The notes under the pieces: generated by a model
Database searches by the model: none
Seen by the model: only the letters and a program-made list of their open reading frames with translations
Told to the model about the DNA's origin: nothing
Shown: piece by piece, positions 18,054 through 28,473 of the stretch
Layout of the letters: every line of letters starts with the position of its first letter
Numbering within the stretch: position 1 is the stretch's first letter
DNA from: CANLBN01 sp034111645
GTDB taxonomy: Bacteria; Pseudomonadota; Gammaproteobacteria; Pseudomonadales; Cellvibrionaceae
Direction of reading: 5' to 3'
DNA length: 64,000 bases
Assembly: GCA_034111645.1 (NCBI GenBank)
Contig: JAWUWW010000010.1
Coordinates: 62,001-126,000 of the forward strand
Program-made: the position numbers and the translations under genes

Positions 18054-18827
18054 ATGGCATTGAAAGAACAATGGATTGCATTATTGACAATTATACGCAG
18101 AGAAATTGTGCGGTTTATGCGTATTTGGGTGCAAACATTAATACCGCCAGTTATTACCATGACACTTTATTTTGTTATTTTTGGCAAATTGATAGGTTCG
18201 CGTATTGGCGAAATGGACGGTTTTAGTTACGTAGACTTTGTAGTGCCAGGCTTAATTATGATGTCAATAATCACAAATTCTTATGGCAATGTTGTGAGTT
18301 CTTTTTTTAGTGTTAAATTTCAAAAAAGTATCGAAGAAATATTAGTATCACCTACACCAAACTATATTATTTTATTGGGGTATGTTTTTGGGGGTGTGAT
18401 TCGTGGATTATTAGTCGGTTTTATTGTCACCATTGTCTCAATGTTTTTTACAGATCTAAGTATTCATCATTTAGCCATAACTATCAGTATTGTATTTTTA
18501 ACGTCTGTTGTATTTTCTTTAGCAGGATTTTTAAATGCCTTGTTTGCACGAGGTTTTGATGATATTTCCATTATTCCAACTTTTGTATTAACACCACTAA
18601 TTTATTTGGGAGGTGTTTTTTATTCTATAAAACTACTACCCGAATTTTGGCAAGGCGTATCACAGCTTAATCCAATTTTATATATGGTAAATGCTTTTCG
18701 CTACGGCATGTTGGGTGCATCTGATATTAATATAGTCACTGCATTTTTAGGTGTTATTGGTTTTATTGTGCTGCTCTCTTGTGCTTGCCTATATTTATTG
18801 GCTCATGGTACGCGACTGCGCTCATAA
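18054..18827 (+). CDS. yadH: ABC-2 type permease, YadH-like
   Basis: This 257-residue inner-membrane protein has six hydrophobic segments and the ABC-2 family layout: an amphipathic N-terminus (TIIRREIVRFMRIW), a first helix LIPPVITMTLYFVIFGKLIG, and the late loop LTPLIYLGGVFYSIKLLPEFW near 185-205. The length matches E. coli YadH. It lies directly behind its ATPase, forming a two-gene exporter. A second exporter of the same type is encoded about 10 kb away on the other strand. Confidence 0.9.
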   Translation: MALKEQWIALLTIIRREIVRFMRIWVQTLIPPVITMTLYFVIFGKLIGSRIGEMDGFSYVDFVVPGLIMMSIITNSYGNVVSSFFSVKFQKSIEEILVSPTPNYIILLGYVFGGVIRGLLVGFIVTIVSMFFTDLSIHHLAITISIVFLTSVVFSLAGFLNALFARGFDDISIIPTFVLTPLIYLGGVFYSIKLLPEFWQGVSQLNPILYMVNAFRYGMLGASDINIVTAFLGVIGFIVLLSCACLYLLAHGTRLRS

Positions 18828-18953
18828 GGACGTTTTTCTATGATTGGATTGCATCTTTTAATTAAATTTAAAAACAATTAATGTTAACCTGATAAAACTT
18901 ATAACAACTAAATTTATACCAACTTAACCAACCCGATTAAGAAAATCGCGATT

Positions 18954-19868
18954 ATGACAAGTCCTCTAAACACTGATACTTCCTCGCTACCTTTGGGTCA
19001 GTCAACAGTTTATAAAACTCAATATGATGCGAGCTTGCTGTATCCTATCCCTCGAATAAATACCCGACAGCCGCTTTTTGCAGATAGCCAATTACCCTTT
19101 GTTGGTACCGATACGTGGACAGCCTATGAAGTTTCTTGGCTAAATGCTCAAGGTAAACCACAGCTGATTTTAGTAGAGTTTTTATTCTCGTATGACACTC
19201 TAAACATTATTGAATCAAAATCATTTAAACTTTATTTAAACTCGTTTAATCAAACCAAGTTTGATTCTCAAAGCGATGTTTTGAGAATTTTGCATAAAGA
19301 TTTAAGTGCGGCAGCAGAAGGAGAGGTTGAGATAATCTTTTATGATCTAGACGATGCTAGTAATTTAGCTATTGATTTTTTGCCCGGCTACTGTATTGAT
19401 GAGTGTGATATTAGTGTTGAGCATTATCATCGTGAAGCAAAATTATTGTCTGGTTCACAGTCGGAATACAAAAAAAATGAGCAAACAGATCAGCAAAAGT
19501 CAAAAAATGATATGGCTGAGGAAGGTCCAGTCAAAAATGAAATTCTTTATAGCCATCTATTAAAAACAAATTGTCCCGTGACTAATCAACCCGATTGGGC
19601 GACAATTTTTGTTCAATATTCTGGTCCAAAAATCAAACAAGAAAATTTATTAGTATATCTCATCTCTTTTAGAGAACACCAAGATTTTCATGAAAATTGT
19701 GTCGAGCAAATATTTTTCGATATACAAAATCAATGTCAGCCAACGAGTTTAGCGGTTTATGCGCGATATACTCGAAGAGGCGGCTTAGATATTAATCCTC
19801 TGCGTTATTCGCTAAATCATACGCAACAGCCGTTTAAAAATTTACGACTAAGAACACGACGACAGTAG
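18954..19868 (+). CDS. queF: NADPH-dependent preQ0 reductase QueF (long form)
   Basis: QueF reduces 7-cyano-7-deazaguanine to preQ1 on the path to queuosine in tRNA. The substrate motif ESKSFK is at 87-92. The catalytic Cys is Cys207 in TNCPVTNQPDW and the general-acid Asp is Asp214. The two-domain length (304) marks the type II enzyme of gammaproteobacteria. A hydrophilic insert at about 166-196, rich in Gln, Lys and Ser, is longer than I expect and does not disturb the motifs. Confidence 0.95.
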   Translation: MTSPLNTDTSSLPLGQSTVYKTQYDASLLYPIPRINTRQPLFADSQLPFVGTDTWTAYEVSWLNAQGKPQLILVEFLFSYDTLNIIESKSFKLYLNSFNQTKFDSQSDVLRILHKDLSAAAEGEVEIIFYDLDDASNLAIDFLPGYCIDECDISVEHYHREAKLLSGSQSEYKKNEQTDQQKSKNDMAEEGPVKNEILYSHLLKTNCPVTNQPDWATIFVQYSGPKIKQENLLVYLISFREHQDFHENCVEQIFFDIQNQCQPTSLAVYARYTRRGGLDINPLRYSLNHTQQPFKNLRLRTRRQ

Positions 19869-20051
19869 CTCATTTTGAATAAATCGTTGCGATACTTTTG
19901 ATTCTAATAATAGTAGTCTTTCGTATCAGTTAAGCTGATTATATGGATAGTTATTTAAAGGCGAGGTAATTAAAGGATGTTTGAAGAAAGCTAGTGGTAA
20001 GTAAGGTTATTCCCGAAAGTCTATGTCATCATCTACAGCCATCTTAAAAAA

Positions 20052-21446
20052 TCAGTGGATTTTTTTGTTGCGCAATATTTCTGCGGCGGCTTCCAATTTA
20101 TCGATCACTTGATCTTGATCGTAATTTTTAATTTTTTCTAAATCTAAATGCATCGAAAAACCTTCCATAGTTTCAGAAAGATAACTTTTTTTTCCGGCTA
20201 AGTTTTTTCTAAAATCAATAACTTGATAGACTTGGATAGGATAAGAGAATCCTTTGGCTTTAATTTGACCGTTATCTTTACATAAGATAACGTCTTTAAT
20301 AAGAGCCCAGGTCTCGTGAGAAATCAAAATTTCTCCGGGTTTGCCTGCGGATTCAAGGCGACTTGCTAAATTTACACTAGCGCCTAGAGCAGTGTAATCC
20401 AAATTTTTGTCGGTTCCAAACGTACCAACAGTACAATAACCTGAGTTAATGCCAATACGAATTTGAAGTGGCTTTTTAATGCCAAGTTCAGACCAATGAG
20501 CTTGTAGTTCTTGCATGCGTTTGCTCATTTCTAAAGCCATTGCAACGCATTTAATAGCGTCTTTTTTAATGCCTTTACTGGTCTTAATGTCGTCGCCAAA
20601 TAGAATCATGATGGCATCGCCCATAAATTTATCAACGGTGCCGTTATAACGATTAGCGACTTTACTCATTTCAGATAAATAATTATTAAGCAATTCAGCC
20701 AATGTTTCTGCTTCTAACTCTTCGCTGAGTTCAGTAAACCCAACTATATCAGAGAAAAAAACAGTAATACGTTTGCGCTCTGTTAAAATTGCATGATTCT
20801 TGTCGCGAATCATGGCGGTTACTGGCCCAGGAATATAATGAGATAATTTATAAACCTGAACTCGATAGGTCTCGCTATCCTTTTTATAGACAGCATTAGA
20901 TATTATTAACTGTTTTAAATATTGATAAGAAGATGCACCATAAATACAAAGGTAGGCAAAAGCGCCAATTAGTACAACATTGTTTAACGTACTATTAGGT
21001 TCTAAATTGACGACTTGATTTTCTAATAAGAAAAACCCAGTAATAAGGCCTAAAATAACGCCTGTATTGACTTCGAAAGCTTGCCTAATACCACCTTGAG
21101 AGAGTGCGTTAAATTGTAATAATGTGAGTAGCAGAATGCTCGGCCAAGGCGAATAATCAAGCTCGGTGATGGCAAGCATAATAATAAAACCATCGGCTAT
21201 CGCTAGACCAATAGATTTAGTGGGCTGATCTTTGTTTCGAACAAGGGTATACCAATAGGTGGCCGCACAATAAATCATCATTATGCCTGCGATTGCAAGC
21301 GTGGTAATTTGCATACTGTTTTCGTCGGATAGATCTTTACCGATTAGTGCAGCACTTGCAGAAAAGCTCAACAATACCCGAAAATAATACTGATATCGGG
21401 GTAACAACTCTTCGAATTCTTTATCTTCAACTACGGGATAGATCAT
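20052..21446 (-). CDS. Membrane class III adenylate cyclase (CyaB-like)
   Basis: The N-terminal half has about six membrane helices (residues 20-180), followed by a class III cyclase domain (about 215-400). The two metal-binding aspartates are in FFSDIVGFTEL (about Asp233) and KFMGDAIMILFG (about Asp277). The adenine-selecting residues appear as the Lys in VDKFMGD and the Asp in LDYTALGASVNLASR, so ATP rather than GTP is the likely substrate. A C-terminal tail of about 50 residues is unassigned. The architecture resembles Pseudomonas CyaB, which feeds cAMP-Vfr signalling. The frame opens at a TTG (21452); the ATG at 21446 is taken as the start. Confidence 0.88.
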   Translation of the reverse strand: MIYPVVEDKEFEELLPRYQYYFRVLLSFSASAALIGKDLSDENSMQITTLAIAGIMMIYCAATYWYTLVRNKDQPTKSIGLAIADGFIIMLAITELDYSPWPSILLLTLLQFNALSQGGIRQAFEVNTGVILGLITGFFLLENQVVNLEPNSTLNNVVLIGAFAYLCIYGASSYQYLKQLIISNAVYKKDSETYRVQVYKLSHYIPGPVTAMIRDKNHAILTERKRITVFFSDIVGFTELSEELEAETLAELLNNYLSEMSKVANRYNGTVDKFMGDAIMILFGDDIKTSKGIKKDAIKCVAMALEMSKRMQELQAHWSELGIKKPLQIRIGINSGYCTVGTFGTDKNLDYTALGASVNLASRLESAGKPGEILISHETWALIKDVILCKDNGQIKAKGFSYPIQVYQVIDFRKNLAGKKSYLSETMEGFSMHLDLEKIKNYDQDQVIDKLEAAAEILRNKKIH

Positions 21447-21742
21447 AATCAATGACTAATCTTTATTAAAACACAGTATTTATGGCTTCATGGTGTGCGA
21501 TATGCAAGACACAAAAGCTTTAATATATATAAGTAAATATATCATGATCAACGTTTAAAATATAAGTTATATATCTATAGTCTAGGTAAATCCCACTGCT
21601 TAACTATAATTAATAACATTAAGTTTTAGATTTTATTTTTTAAAGGGCTCTGTTATCTACGTTTGTCGTCGTTTTATGCTTTAATACGCTTATTACCTGA
21701 TATTTTATTGATGTTCCATTCATTGTTTGTGAGTTTATTTAC

Positions 21743-22663
21743 TTGGCTGTTATTTTAGCAATTATCCCTGTCTTTTTGATTATCTTTAGTGGTCTTCTTT
21801 GTGCGCATTATCAATTTGTGACTGCAGATTTTTGGCGAGGTGCTGAAAAGATCACCTATTTCTTATTATTTCCTTCATTGTTGATCAGTAAAATTGCTGT
21901 TGCCGACCTTTCTGGCTTAGATGTTTTTAATGCGATAAAAGCGATTATATTACTCTATGTAATAGTAACGATATTATTAATTGTATTGCAAAAATTTGTT
22001 CAATTTCCTTCCTCTAAATTTACCTCTGTTTACCAAGGTGGCATGCGTTTTAATTCCTATATAGGTCTATCTCTTGTGATTGCATTGTTTGGTTCCGATG
22101 GCTTAGTGGTAGCAATTATGTTGATAGCACTGATGATTCCTGCGGTTAATTTTTTATGTGTTTTAGTGCTAGAGCTCTATAACAAACAGGATGATAGTGG
22201 CGTTAAAATTTTTAAACGTATTAGTAAATCTACCATTAATAATCCATTGATTTTAAGCTGCATAGCTGGAGTGTTGATTAATGTTTTGTTCATACCTATA
22301 CCGTCAGTGTTGTTAGAGACACTTGATATATTTTCTAAAGCAACACTTCCTTTAGGATTGTTAACCGTAGGCGCAGCACTTAATTTGCGCTCTATATCTG
22401 CATCAATAGCACCTTTATTAGTGGCCAGTGTGGCTAAGTTTTTAGTCCTGCCACTTTTTGCTGTGCTAGTTTGCAGCGTATTGAATATTGAACCTCTCAC
22501 AAGAAATGTATTCCTATTAATAACGTTATTACCAACCGCATCGGCAGCATATATTTTAGCGCGTCAGTTAGGTGGTGATTATGAATTAATGGCGACGATT
22601 ATTACGCTACAGACATTGTTGGCCGGTATTATGATACCGATTATGTTAATTATTTTATTGTGA
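21743..22663 (+). CDS. AEC-family transporter
   Basis: The 306-residue protein has about ten membrane helices in two five-helix halves, with the AEC (auxin efflux carrier-like) layout. Features are IIPVFLIIFSGLLCAHY at the start, the NPLILSCIAGVLIN helix in the middle, and a closing PTASAAYILARQLGGDYELMA loop. These proteins move organic acids or similar anions; the substrate is unknown. The start is a TTG with no clear ribosome site. The frame stays open to 21701 but offers no ATG, and this start matches family N-termini. A second AEC gene (56088) shares the same architecture. Confidence 0.85.
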   Translation: MAVILAIIPVFLIIFSGLLCAHYQFVTADFWRGAEKITYFLLFPSLLISKIAVADLSGLDVFNAIKAIILLYVIVTILLIVLQKFVQFPSSKFTSVYQGGMRFNSYIGLSLVIALFGSDGLVVAIMLIALMIPAVNFLCVLVLELYNKQDDSGVKIFKRISKSTINNPLILSCIAGVLINVLFIPIPSVLLETLDIFSKATLPLGLLTVGAALNLRSISASIAPLLVASVAKFLVLPLFAVLVCSVLNIEPLTRNVFLLITLLPTASAAYILARQLGGDYELMATIITLQTLLAGIMIPIMLIILL

Positions 22664-22924
22664 CGTTAATATAATTTAGTGGTGAATACTTTACTAATTA
22701 ATAGGTAATTTAAGCTACATACTGTAAGATTCCACTTATAAACGTTTCTTTCTTTTCACTACGAGACCTTTACACGATAGTTATTTTGCCCCGTAACGGC
22801 GTTAAAAATTTATGCAGTGGTCATCTATTCCTACAGACCTCTATTTGACCTCAAGTTTTGCCTTACTACTATGAAAATCCTCTTCTCGTGTAACGATCTC
22901 TCTATTTAAAAATACAATTTTATT

Positions 22925-24349
22925 ATGAGTTTTGATTCTCTTGGTCTCTCTGAGCCATTATTAAAAGCAGTCCTAGAAAAGGGCTACGACAAACCTTCGC
23001 CTATCCAAGAGCAAGCTATTCCTGCCATTATCAGTGGTAAAGATGTGATGGCCGCTGCTCAAACCGGCACGGGTAAAACAGCGGGCTTCACCTTGCCATT
23101 ACTTAACCGTTTAGCAAAAGGCGAGCTTGCGCGTGCAAATCATGTACGTGCTTTAATTTTAACGCCGACGCGTGAACTCGCTGCACAAGTTGCCGCTAGT
23201 GTAGAGACCTATGGTAAATATTTGCCATTGCGTTCTACGGTTGTCTTTGGTGGTGTAAAAATAAACCCGCAAATGATGGCCTTAAGAAAAGGTGCTGATG
23301 TGTTGGTTGCAACGCCTGGGCGATTGCTTGATTTGTATAATCAAGGGGCTATTAAATTTTCTCAACTAGAAGTGCTTGTGCTTGATGAAGCCGATCGTAT
23401 GTTGGATATGGGTTTTATTCATGATATTCGTAAAATCTTAAATGTATTGCCAGCTCGCCGACAAAATTTACTGTTTTCAGCGACCTTCTCAGAAGACATA
23501 CGTAATCTTGCTAAAGGTTTAGTTAACAATCCTGTAGAGATTTCTGTTAGCCCCCGTAACACAACAGTTGCTAGTGTTAAGCAGTTGGTGCATCCCGTTG
23601 ATAAAAAGCGAAAGTCCGAGCTGCTCTGTCATCTCATTCATAAGCATAAGTGGGAGCAGGCATTAGTTTTCTCGCGCACTAAACATGGCGCTAATAAGCT
23701 TGTTAAACAATTGCTTGCCGATGGTATAACTGCTATTGCGATACATGGAAATAAAAGCCAAGGCGCGCGCACAAAAGCTTTAGCAGAATTTAAAGCGGGT
23801 GGTGTACGCATACTGGTAGCGACAGATATTGCTGCAAGAGGTTTAGATATAGATCAATTGCCGCAGGTGGTTAACTTTGATTTACCTAATGTACCTGAAG
23901 ATTACGTGCATCGTATTGGCCGTACAGGCCGAGCCGGTGCATCAGGCCAAGCCATCTCACTTGTTAGTGCAGATGAGTTTAAAGAGTTGAGTAGTATTGA
24001 GCGCTTAATTAAAAATCTATTGATACGCGAAACTATTGAAGAGTTTGATCCCGATCATCAATTGCCAGAGTCACGCTTAGATCATCGTCCGATTAAGCCA
24101 AAACAACCTAAAAGTGCTGGATTTGGTCGAGCTAACAATCAAACGGATAATAAAAATCAGTCAAATAGAAGACGTACTCGTGGTGACGATGATAAGGGCG
24201 GCAAGGGTAATAGCGAATCAAAGCATAAAAATAGTTATGCTAATTCTCGCAAGCCACAGACTAATACTTCAAGTTCTAGTAATGGTTCTAGTAAAGGTAG
24301 TAATAACGCTAAGCCCCAAAAGAGTGAGCATAGACCTGGTAATAGATAA
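22925..24349 (+). CDS. rhlE: DEAD-box RNA helicase RhlE
   Basis: All helicase motifs are in order: Q motif PSPIQEQAIP, motif I AAQTGTGKT, PTRELAAQV, TPGR, DEAD in VLDEADRMLDMGF, SAT, ATDIAARGLDID and HRIGRTGRAG. Residues 1-375 are the core. The C-terminal 95 residues are a basic, Asn/Ser/Lys/Arg-rich low-complexity tail of the kind that binds RNA in RhlE proteins. The likely role is ribosome assembly and mRNA remodelling, especially in the cold. The N-terminus MSFDSLGLS is typical. The NYN-domain gene follows after 29 bases. Confidence 0.93.
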   Translation: MSFDSLGLSEPLLKAVLEKGYDKPSPIQEQAIPAIISGKDVMAAAQTGTGKTAGFTLPLLNRLAKGELARANHVRALILTPTRELAAQVAASVETYGKYLPLRSTVVFGGVKINPQMMALRKGADVLVATPGRLLDLYNQGAIKFSQLEVLVLDEADRMLDMGFIHDIRKILNVLPARRQNLLFSATFSEDIRNLAKGLVNNPVEISVSPRNTTVASVKQLVHPVDKKRKSELLCHLIHKHKWEQALVFSRTKHGANKLVKQLLADGITAIAIHGNKSQGARTKALAEFKAGGVRILVATDIAARGLDIDQLPQVVNFDLPNVPEDYVHRIGRTGRAGASGQAISLVSADEFKELSSIERLIKNLLIRETIEEFDPDHQLPESRLDHRPIKPKQPKSAGFGRANNQTDNKNQSNRRRTRGDDDKGGKGNSESKHKNSYANSRKPQTNTSSSSNGSSKGSNNAKPQKSEHRPGNR

Positions 24350-24378
24350 GTGCGATTATTTACAAGCTTAGGTGATTC

Positions 24379-24852
24379 TTGAAAAAAATAGCAATTTTTG
24401 TCGATGTACAAAATATTTATTATACGACAAGAGATACATACAACCGCCAATTTAATTATCGTCAATTCTGGCCGCGAATTGCTGCAGAGGGTGACATCAT
24501 TATCGCCAATGCTTATGCTATTAATCGCGGTGATGACCAACAAATTAAATTTCAAGATGCGCTCAAGCACCTAGGTTTTACGATCAAGTTAAAGCCATAT
24601 ATTCAGCGTAGTGACGGCTCCGCAAAAGGTGACTGGGATGTCGGCATTACGATTGATGTCCTAGATGCAGCTCCGCAGGTTGATAAAGTGATACTGCTAT
24701 CGGGTGATGGTGACTTTGGGTTGCTACTCGAAAAGATTAAACAAACATATACCCTAGAGACAGCCGTGTATGGTGTGCAAAAATTAACGGCCGCATCTTT
24801 GATTGAGGCGGCAGATCAATATTATCCTATTGATGAGTCCATGTTGCTGTGA
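24379..24852 (+). CDS. NYN-domain (LabA/DUF88-type) putative ribonuclease
   Basis: The 157-residue protein is a PIN-like NYN domain. Acidic metal-site residues appear in IFVDVQNIYYT (about 6-16), KGDWDVGITIDVLDAA (about 77-92) and LLSGDGDFGLLLEKI (about 98-112). The start is TTG; AGGTGA four bases upstream supports it and no ATG is available. NYN proteins are predicted metal-dependent RNases, and the location right behind rhlE fits a joint role in RNA metabolism, though that is inferred. Confidence 0.85.
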   Translation: MKKIAIFVDVQNIYYTTRDTYNRQFNYRQFWPRIAAEGDIIIANAYAINRGDDQQIKFQDALKHLGFTIKLKPYIQRSDGSAKGDWDVGITIDVLDAAPQVDKVILLSGDGDFGLLLEKIKQTYTLETAVYGVQKLTAASLIEAADQYYPIDESMLL

Positions 24853-24946
24853 TCTTTTGTTATAATTTGTGTTGTGATTTATTGCGTTGAAAGAGCTGAT
24901 TTAATCTAGTGGCGCGTAAAAGTTACTATATGATTAGATAAAAGAG

Positions 24947-25669
24947 ATGCCAATGCCCGTTAATAAAGTAGCTAATAAGTCACTCAACAAGTCACCTAAG
25001 AAGCAATCTAGTCAAGCAGCCAATAAAACATCTAACATCACTTCAACACTAGATACTCAAAAACTAAAACGCTTAGAAACTGATTTTTTAATGCGCTACC
25101 CTGGGGGCTTCAACGACCCAGACATGCTGGCTATTACTAAAAAACATAACTTTAATAAAATGGTAGCATTTACTCAATCTGCATTTGATATGGTTGCCTG
25201 CTCAAATATACATGTCACCGCAGATAATATGGTTAAAGTAATTAGCCGTTCCTCATTAATCTCTATGTTTGAAAAACCTAAGTTTCGTGATTTTGTGAGA
25301 AATCTTAATGAGTATGATAAAGCTTTTTTAGTTGAAGCCCTTATCAATATGCTGCACGGTAAGCAACAGTTTGGTTTTGAGGCAATGGCGGATCTTTTGC
25401 GCACAGAAAAACTCGCAAAATGGAGTTTGATAAGCATTATTCCTGCGTACTACGCACCCCAAAAGCAAGTGTTTGTAAAACCTACAACGGCAAAGAATAT
25501 TTTAAAATATTTTGAAGTGGAGGAACCCATTTATAAGCCTGCACCTACATGGGATTTTTATAAAAAGTATCGCCAATTAGTAATTGAAGGTAAGGGTAAG
25601 GTTAATAAAAGTTTATCACCATCAAATGCTGCATTCACTGGCTTTTTGATGATGACAGTCAATAAATAA
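24947..25669 (+). CDS. Conserved hypothetical protein
   Basis: I do not recognise this 240-residue soluble protein. The first 45 residues are Lys/Ser/Asn-rich and probably disordered. The rest is helical with notable blocks LMRYPGGFNDPDMLAITKKH (about 48-67), SSLISMFEKPKFRDFV (about 103-118) and PAPTWDFYKKYRQL (about 202-215). The basic tail at the start hints at nucleic-acid contact but no domain is visible. A second ATG two codons downstream is an equal start candidate. It ends two bases before the convergent yheS gene, with no terminator between. Confidence 0.6.
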   Translation: MPMPVNKVANKSLNKSPKKQSSQAANKTSNITSTLDTQKLKRLETDFLMRYPGGFNDPDMLAITKKHNFNKMVAFTQSAFDMVACSNIHVTADNMVKVISRSSLISMFEKPKFRDFVRNLNEYDKAFLVEALINMLHGKQQFGFEAMADLLRTEKLAKWSLISIIPAYYAPQKQVFVKPTTAKNILKYFEVEEPIYKPAPTWDFYKKYRQLVIEGKGKVNKSLSPSNAAFTGFLMMTVNK

Positions 25670-25671
25670 AC

Positions 25672-27612
25672 CTACTCAGTTTGAAGCCCCTCTATCTCTT
25701 CATGAGCACTCATCCATTTTTCTTCTAGCTCCTCAATAGAGGAGCTAAGTCGCCCTTGTTCTTGTAACAGCTCTTGTAATTGTTTTTTATTGTCGTTGTT
25801 ATAAATTGACTCACCGCTGAGTTTACTTTGTATGGCCTCCAACTTTTTTTGTTGGTCTTCTATTTCTTTTTCTGTTTTTTTAATGAGGTTATTCAGCGGC
25901 TTAAGTTTTTCTCGCTTAGCGGCTTCTTGTTGGCGTAATAATTTCTTATCAACTTTATCATTAATAACGTCGTCACTATTATTTTCATGCGATACTTTTG
26001 GTGCCTCGACTTTTGCTTGCTGGAGTGATTCTTTTAACCATCGCTGATAGTCACTTAAGTCACCATCAAACAGACTTATAGAGTGATTAGCAACTAGATA
26101 AAATTCGTCCACTGTATTTTTTAATAAGTGTCTATCGTGAGATATGACAACCAGTGCACCTTTGTATAGTTGAAGCGCTAAAGTGAGAGCGTGGCGCATG
26201 TCTAAATCTAAGTGGTTAGTGGGCTCATCCAAAATCAACAAGTTGGGTTTTTGCCAAACAATTAAGGCAAGTGCAAGTCGCGCTTTCTCGCCACCAGAGA
26301 AGGGTTTAATTGGCTCGACTGCTTTATCAGCATGAAAATTAAAGCTGCCTAAAAAATTACGAATAACTTGCTCGGTAACAGTAGGTGATAAGCGCTGAAT
26401 ATGCAGTAGGGCGCTAGCGTCTAGATCTAAAAATTCTAATTGATGCTGAGCGAAGTATCCAATTTTAAGATGCTCACTAACAACTCGTTCGCCTGTCAAT
26501 AGATCAAGGTCACCGACTAAGGTTTTAACCAATGTTGATTTGCCGGCGCCGTTATAGCCTAGTAATCCAATTCGAGTGTCTGCACGCAGCGTAAGTTCGG
26601 CTTTTTTAATAATTGGTATTGTCAAAGTATCTTTATCTAAAGTTGCATAACCGAGGTCAGCTGACTCTAAACTTAATAATGGATCTGAAGTTTTATCGGC
26701 TTCTTTAAAACGAAAACTAAAGGGTGAATCGACATGGGCGGGTGCTAGTTTTTCCATGCGCTCTAATTCTTTTAAGCGGCTTTGTGCTTGCTTTGCTTTA
26801 GTGGCCTTAGCTTTAAAACGATTGACGAACTGGGTGATTTCACCAATGCGTTGCTGTTGCTTTTCAAAATTCGATTGTTGCAGAGCTAAAGTCATCGCTC
26901 GTTGGGTCTCGAAGGATGAATAATTACCGGTATAAGTAGTAATCTTTTGATGTTCGATATGTAAAATTTGACCAGCAACGGCATCAATAAAATCTCTATC
27001 GTGAGAGATAAACAATAAGGTGCCTTTATAATTCTTTAACCATTGCTCTAACCATAATGTGGCATCAATATCTAAGTGATTGGTTGGCTCATCAAGTAAC
27101 AGAAGATCTGAAGGACACATCAAAGCCTGCGCTAAGTTTAGACGGATTCGCCATCCTCCTGAAAAATCAGCAACTGATTTATCCATATCGGTTTGTTTAA
27201 AACCAAGGCCGTGAAGTAGTTGCTCGGCTCGATTCTTAGCGGTATAGCCATCTGCTATTTCAAAATCAGCATAGGCTTTTGTCAGCGCATTATGATTTTC
27301 AGTGGTGTGCGCATTATTAATCGCTTGCTCGATAGAGCGTAAATAATCGTCCCCATCTAAAACGTACTCGCGAGCAGATCGATGATTTTCTGCAACCTCC
27401 TGCGCCATATGCGATACGCGCCATTGTTTAGGTATAAAAATATTACCAGTATCTAAGCTGATACCACCAAGAAGCAATTTAAATAGACTCGATTTACCGC
27501 ATCCATTGGCACCAATAATCGCAGCACGATGCGTCGGTTGGATGGTGGCAGAGGTATTATCGAGAAGGCGTTGAGGGCCACGTTGTAGGCTAATGTCTTG
27601 TAAGGTAATCAT
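25672..27612 (-). CDS. yheS: ABC-F family ATPase YheS
   Basis: This protein has two ABC ATPase domains in tandem and no membrane segment, typical of ABC-F translation factors that bind the ribosomal E site. Walker A motifs are GANGCGKSS (near 35) and GYNGAGKST (near 345). Signatures are DFSGGWRIRL and PFSGGEKARL, and both Walker B sites read LLLDEPTNHLD or LILDEPTNHLD. The inter-domain linker has the KATKAKQAQSRLKEL pattern. A Lys/Glu-rich coiled coil makes up the last 100 residues. The overall match to E. coli YheS is strong. The frame begins at an ATG at 27621, but MITLQDISLQRGPQ from 27612 fits homologues better. Confidence 0.92.
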   Translation of the reverse strand: MITLQDISLQRGPQRLLDNTSATIQPTHRAAIIGANGCGKSSLFKLLLGGISLDTGNIFIPKQWRVSHMAQEVAENHRSAREYVLDGDDYLRSIEQAINNAHTTENHNALTKAYADFEIADGYTAKNRAEQLLHGLGFKQTDMDKSVADFSGGWRIRLNLAQALMCPSDLLLLDEPTNHLDIDATLWLEQWLKNYKGTLLFISHDRDFIDAVAGQILHIEHQKITTYTGNYSSFETQRAMTLALQQSNFEKQQQRIGEITQFVNRFKAKATKAKQAQSRLKELERMEKLAPAHVDSPFSFRFKEADKTSDPLLSLESADLGYATLDKDTLTIPIIKKAELTLRADTRIGLLGYNGAGKSTLVKTLVGDLDLLTGERVVSEHLKIGYFAQHQLEFLDLDASALLHIQRLSPTVTEQVIRNFLGSFNFHADKAVEPIKPFSGGEKARLALALIVWQKPNLLILDEPTNHLDLDMRHALTLALQLYKGALVVISHDRHLLKNTVDEFYLVANHSISLFDGDLSDYQRWLKESLQQAKVEAPKVSHENNSDDVINDKVDKKLLRQQEAAKREKLKPLNNLIKKTEKEIEDQQKKLEAIQSKLSGESIYNNDNKKQLQELLQEQGRLSSSIEELEEKWMSAHEEIEGLQTE

Positions 27613-27711
27613 GCGCGGCATTATAACCTGAGTTGGTATTAATAATGCTATTGATATTAACGTTAATACTGAGAGTGATAACAGCGGTTAGATAATTGAA
27701 ATAACCTCTGT

Positions 27712-28473
27712 TTATTTTCGTAATTGATAGCCTGTTTTAAAAATTTGCCAGACAATCAATAATGCAAGACTTAAAAAGAACAATATCATCGCAATGCTAA
27801 TGGCAACGTTTACATCTGAAACACCATAAAAACTCCAACGAAAACCACTGATTAAATACACAACAGGATTAAACAGAGTAACTGTTTGCCAAAACGGTGG
27901 CAGCATGCTGATGGAATAAAAACTGCCACCTAAAAATACTAGAGGTGTAATGACTAGCGATGGAATCAGTTGTAACTTTTCAAAATTATCTGCCCAAATG
28001 CCAACAATAAAACCAAGAAGACTAAACGTAATACAAGTCATTAATAAGAAAAATAACATAGCAATAGGATGAGCTATTTGCAGCGGAACAAAAATCCCCG
28101 CTGTTGCTAAAATAATAATTCCAACAAGAAGAGATTTAGATGTGGATGCACCTACATAGCCCAATATAATTTCGCGGGCAGATACTGGCGCTGATAAAAC
28201 TTCGTAGATAGTTCCAGAAAATTTAGGAAAGAAAATACCAAAAGAAGCATTTGAAATGCTCTGAGTTAATAGCGACAACATCAACAGACCAGGTACAATA
28301 AATGAGCCATAAGGAATTCCATCTATCTCATCAATACGTGAGCCAATAGCTGATCCAAAGACAATAAAATATAAAGAGGTAGAAATAATAGGTGAGATAA
28401 TGCTCTGCAGCAGTGTTCTCCAGGTGCGCGCCATTTCTGCTTTATATATAGCTTTTATAGCGTAATAATTCAT
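27712..28473 (-). CDS. ABC-2 type permease (second exporter)
   Basis: This 253-residue protein has six hydrophobic segments and the ABC-2 permease layout (LLQSIISPIISTSLYFIVFGSAIG, then TPLVFLGGSFYSISMLPPFW near 180-199). It closely parallels the YadH-like protein at 18054 but is clearly a different gene, with its own paired ATPase directly upstream. The start overlaps the ATPase stop by four bases (ATGA). It lies about 100 bases after the start of yheS on the same strand. The substrate is unknown. Confidence 0.88.
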   Translation of the reverse strand: MNYYAIKAIYKAEMARTWRTLLQSIISPIISTSLYFIVFGSAIGSRIDEIDGIPYGSFIVPGLLMLSLLTQSISNASFGIFFPKFSGTIYEVLSAPVSAREIILGYVGASTSKSLLVGIIILATAGIFVPLQIAHPIAMLFFLLMTCITFSLLGFIVGIWADNFEKLQLIPSLVITPLVFLGGSFYSISMLPPFWQTVTLFNPVVYLISGFRWSFYGVSDVNVAISIAMILFFLSLALLIVWQIFKTGYQLRK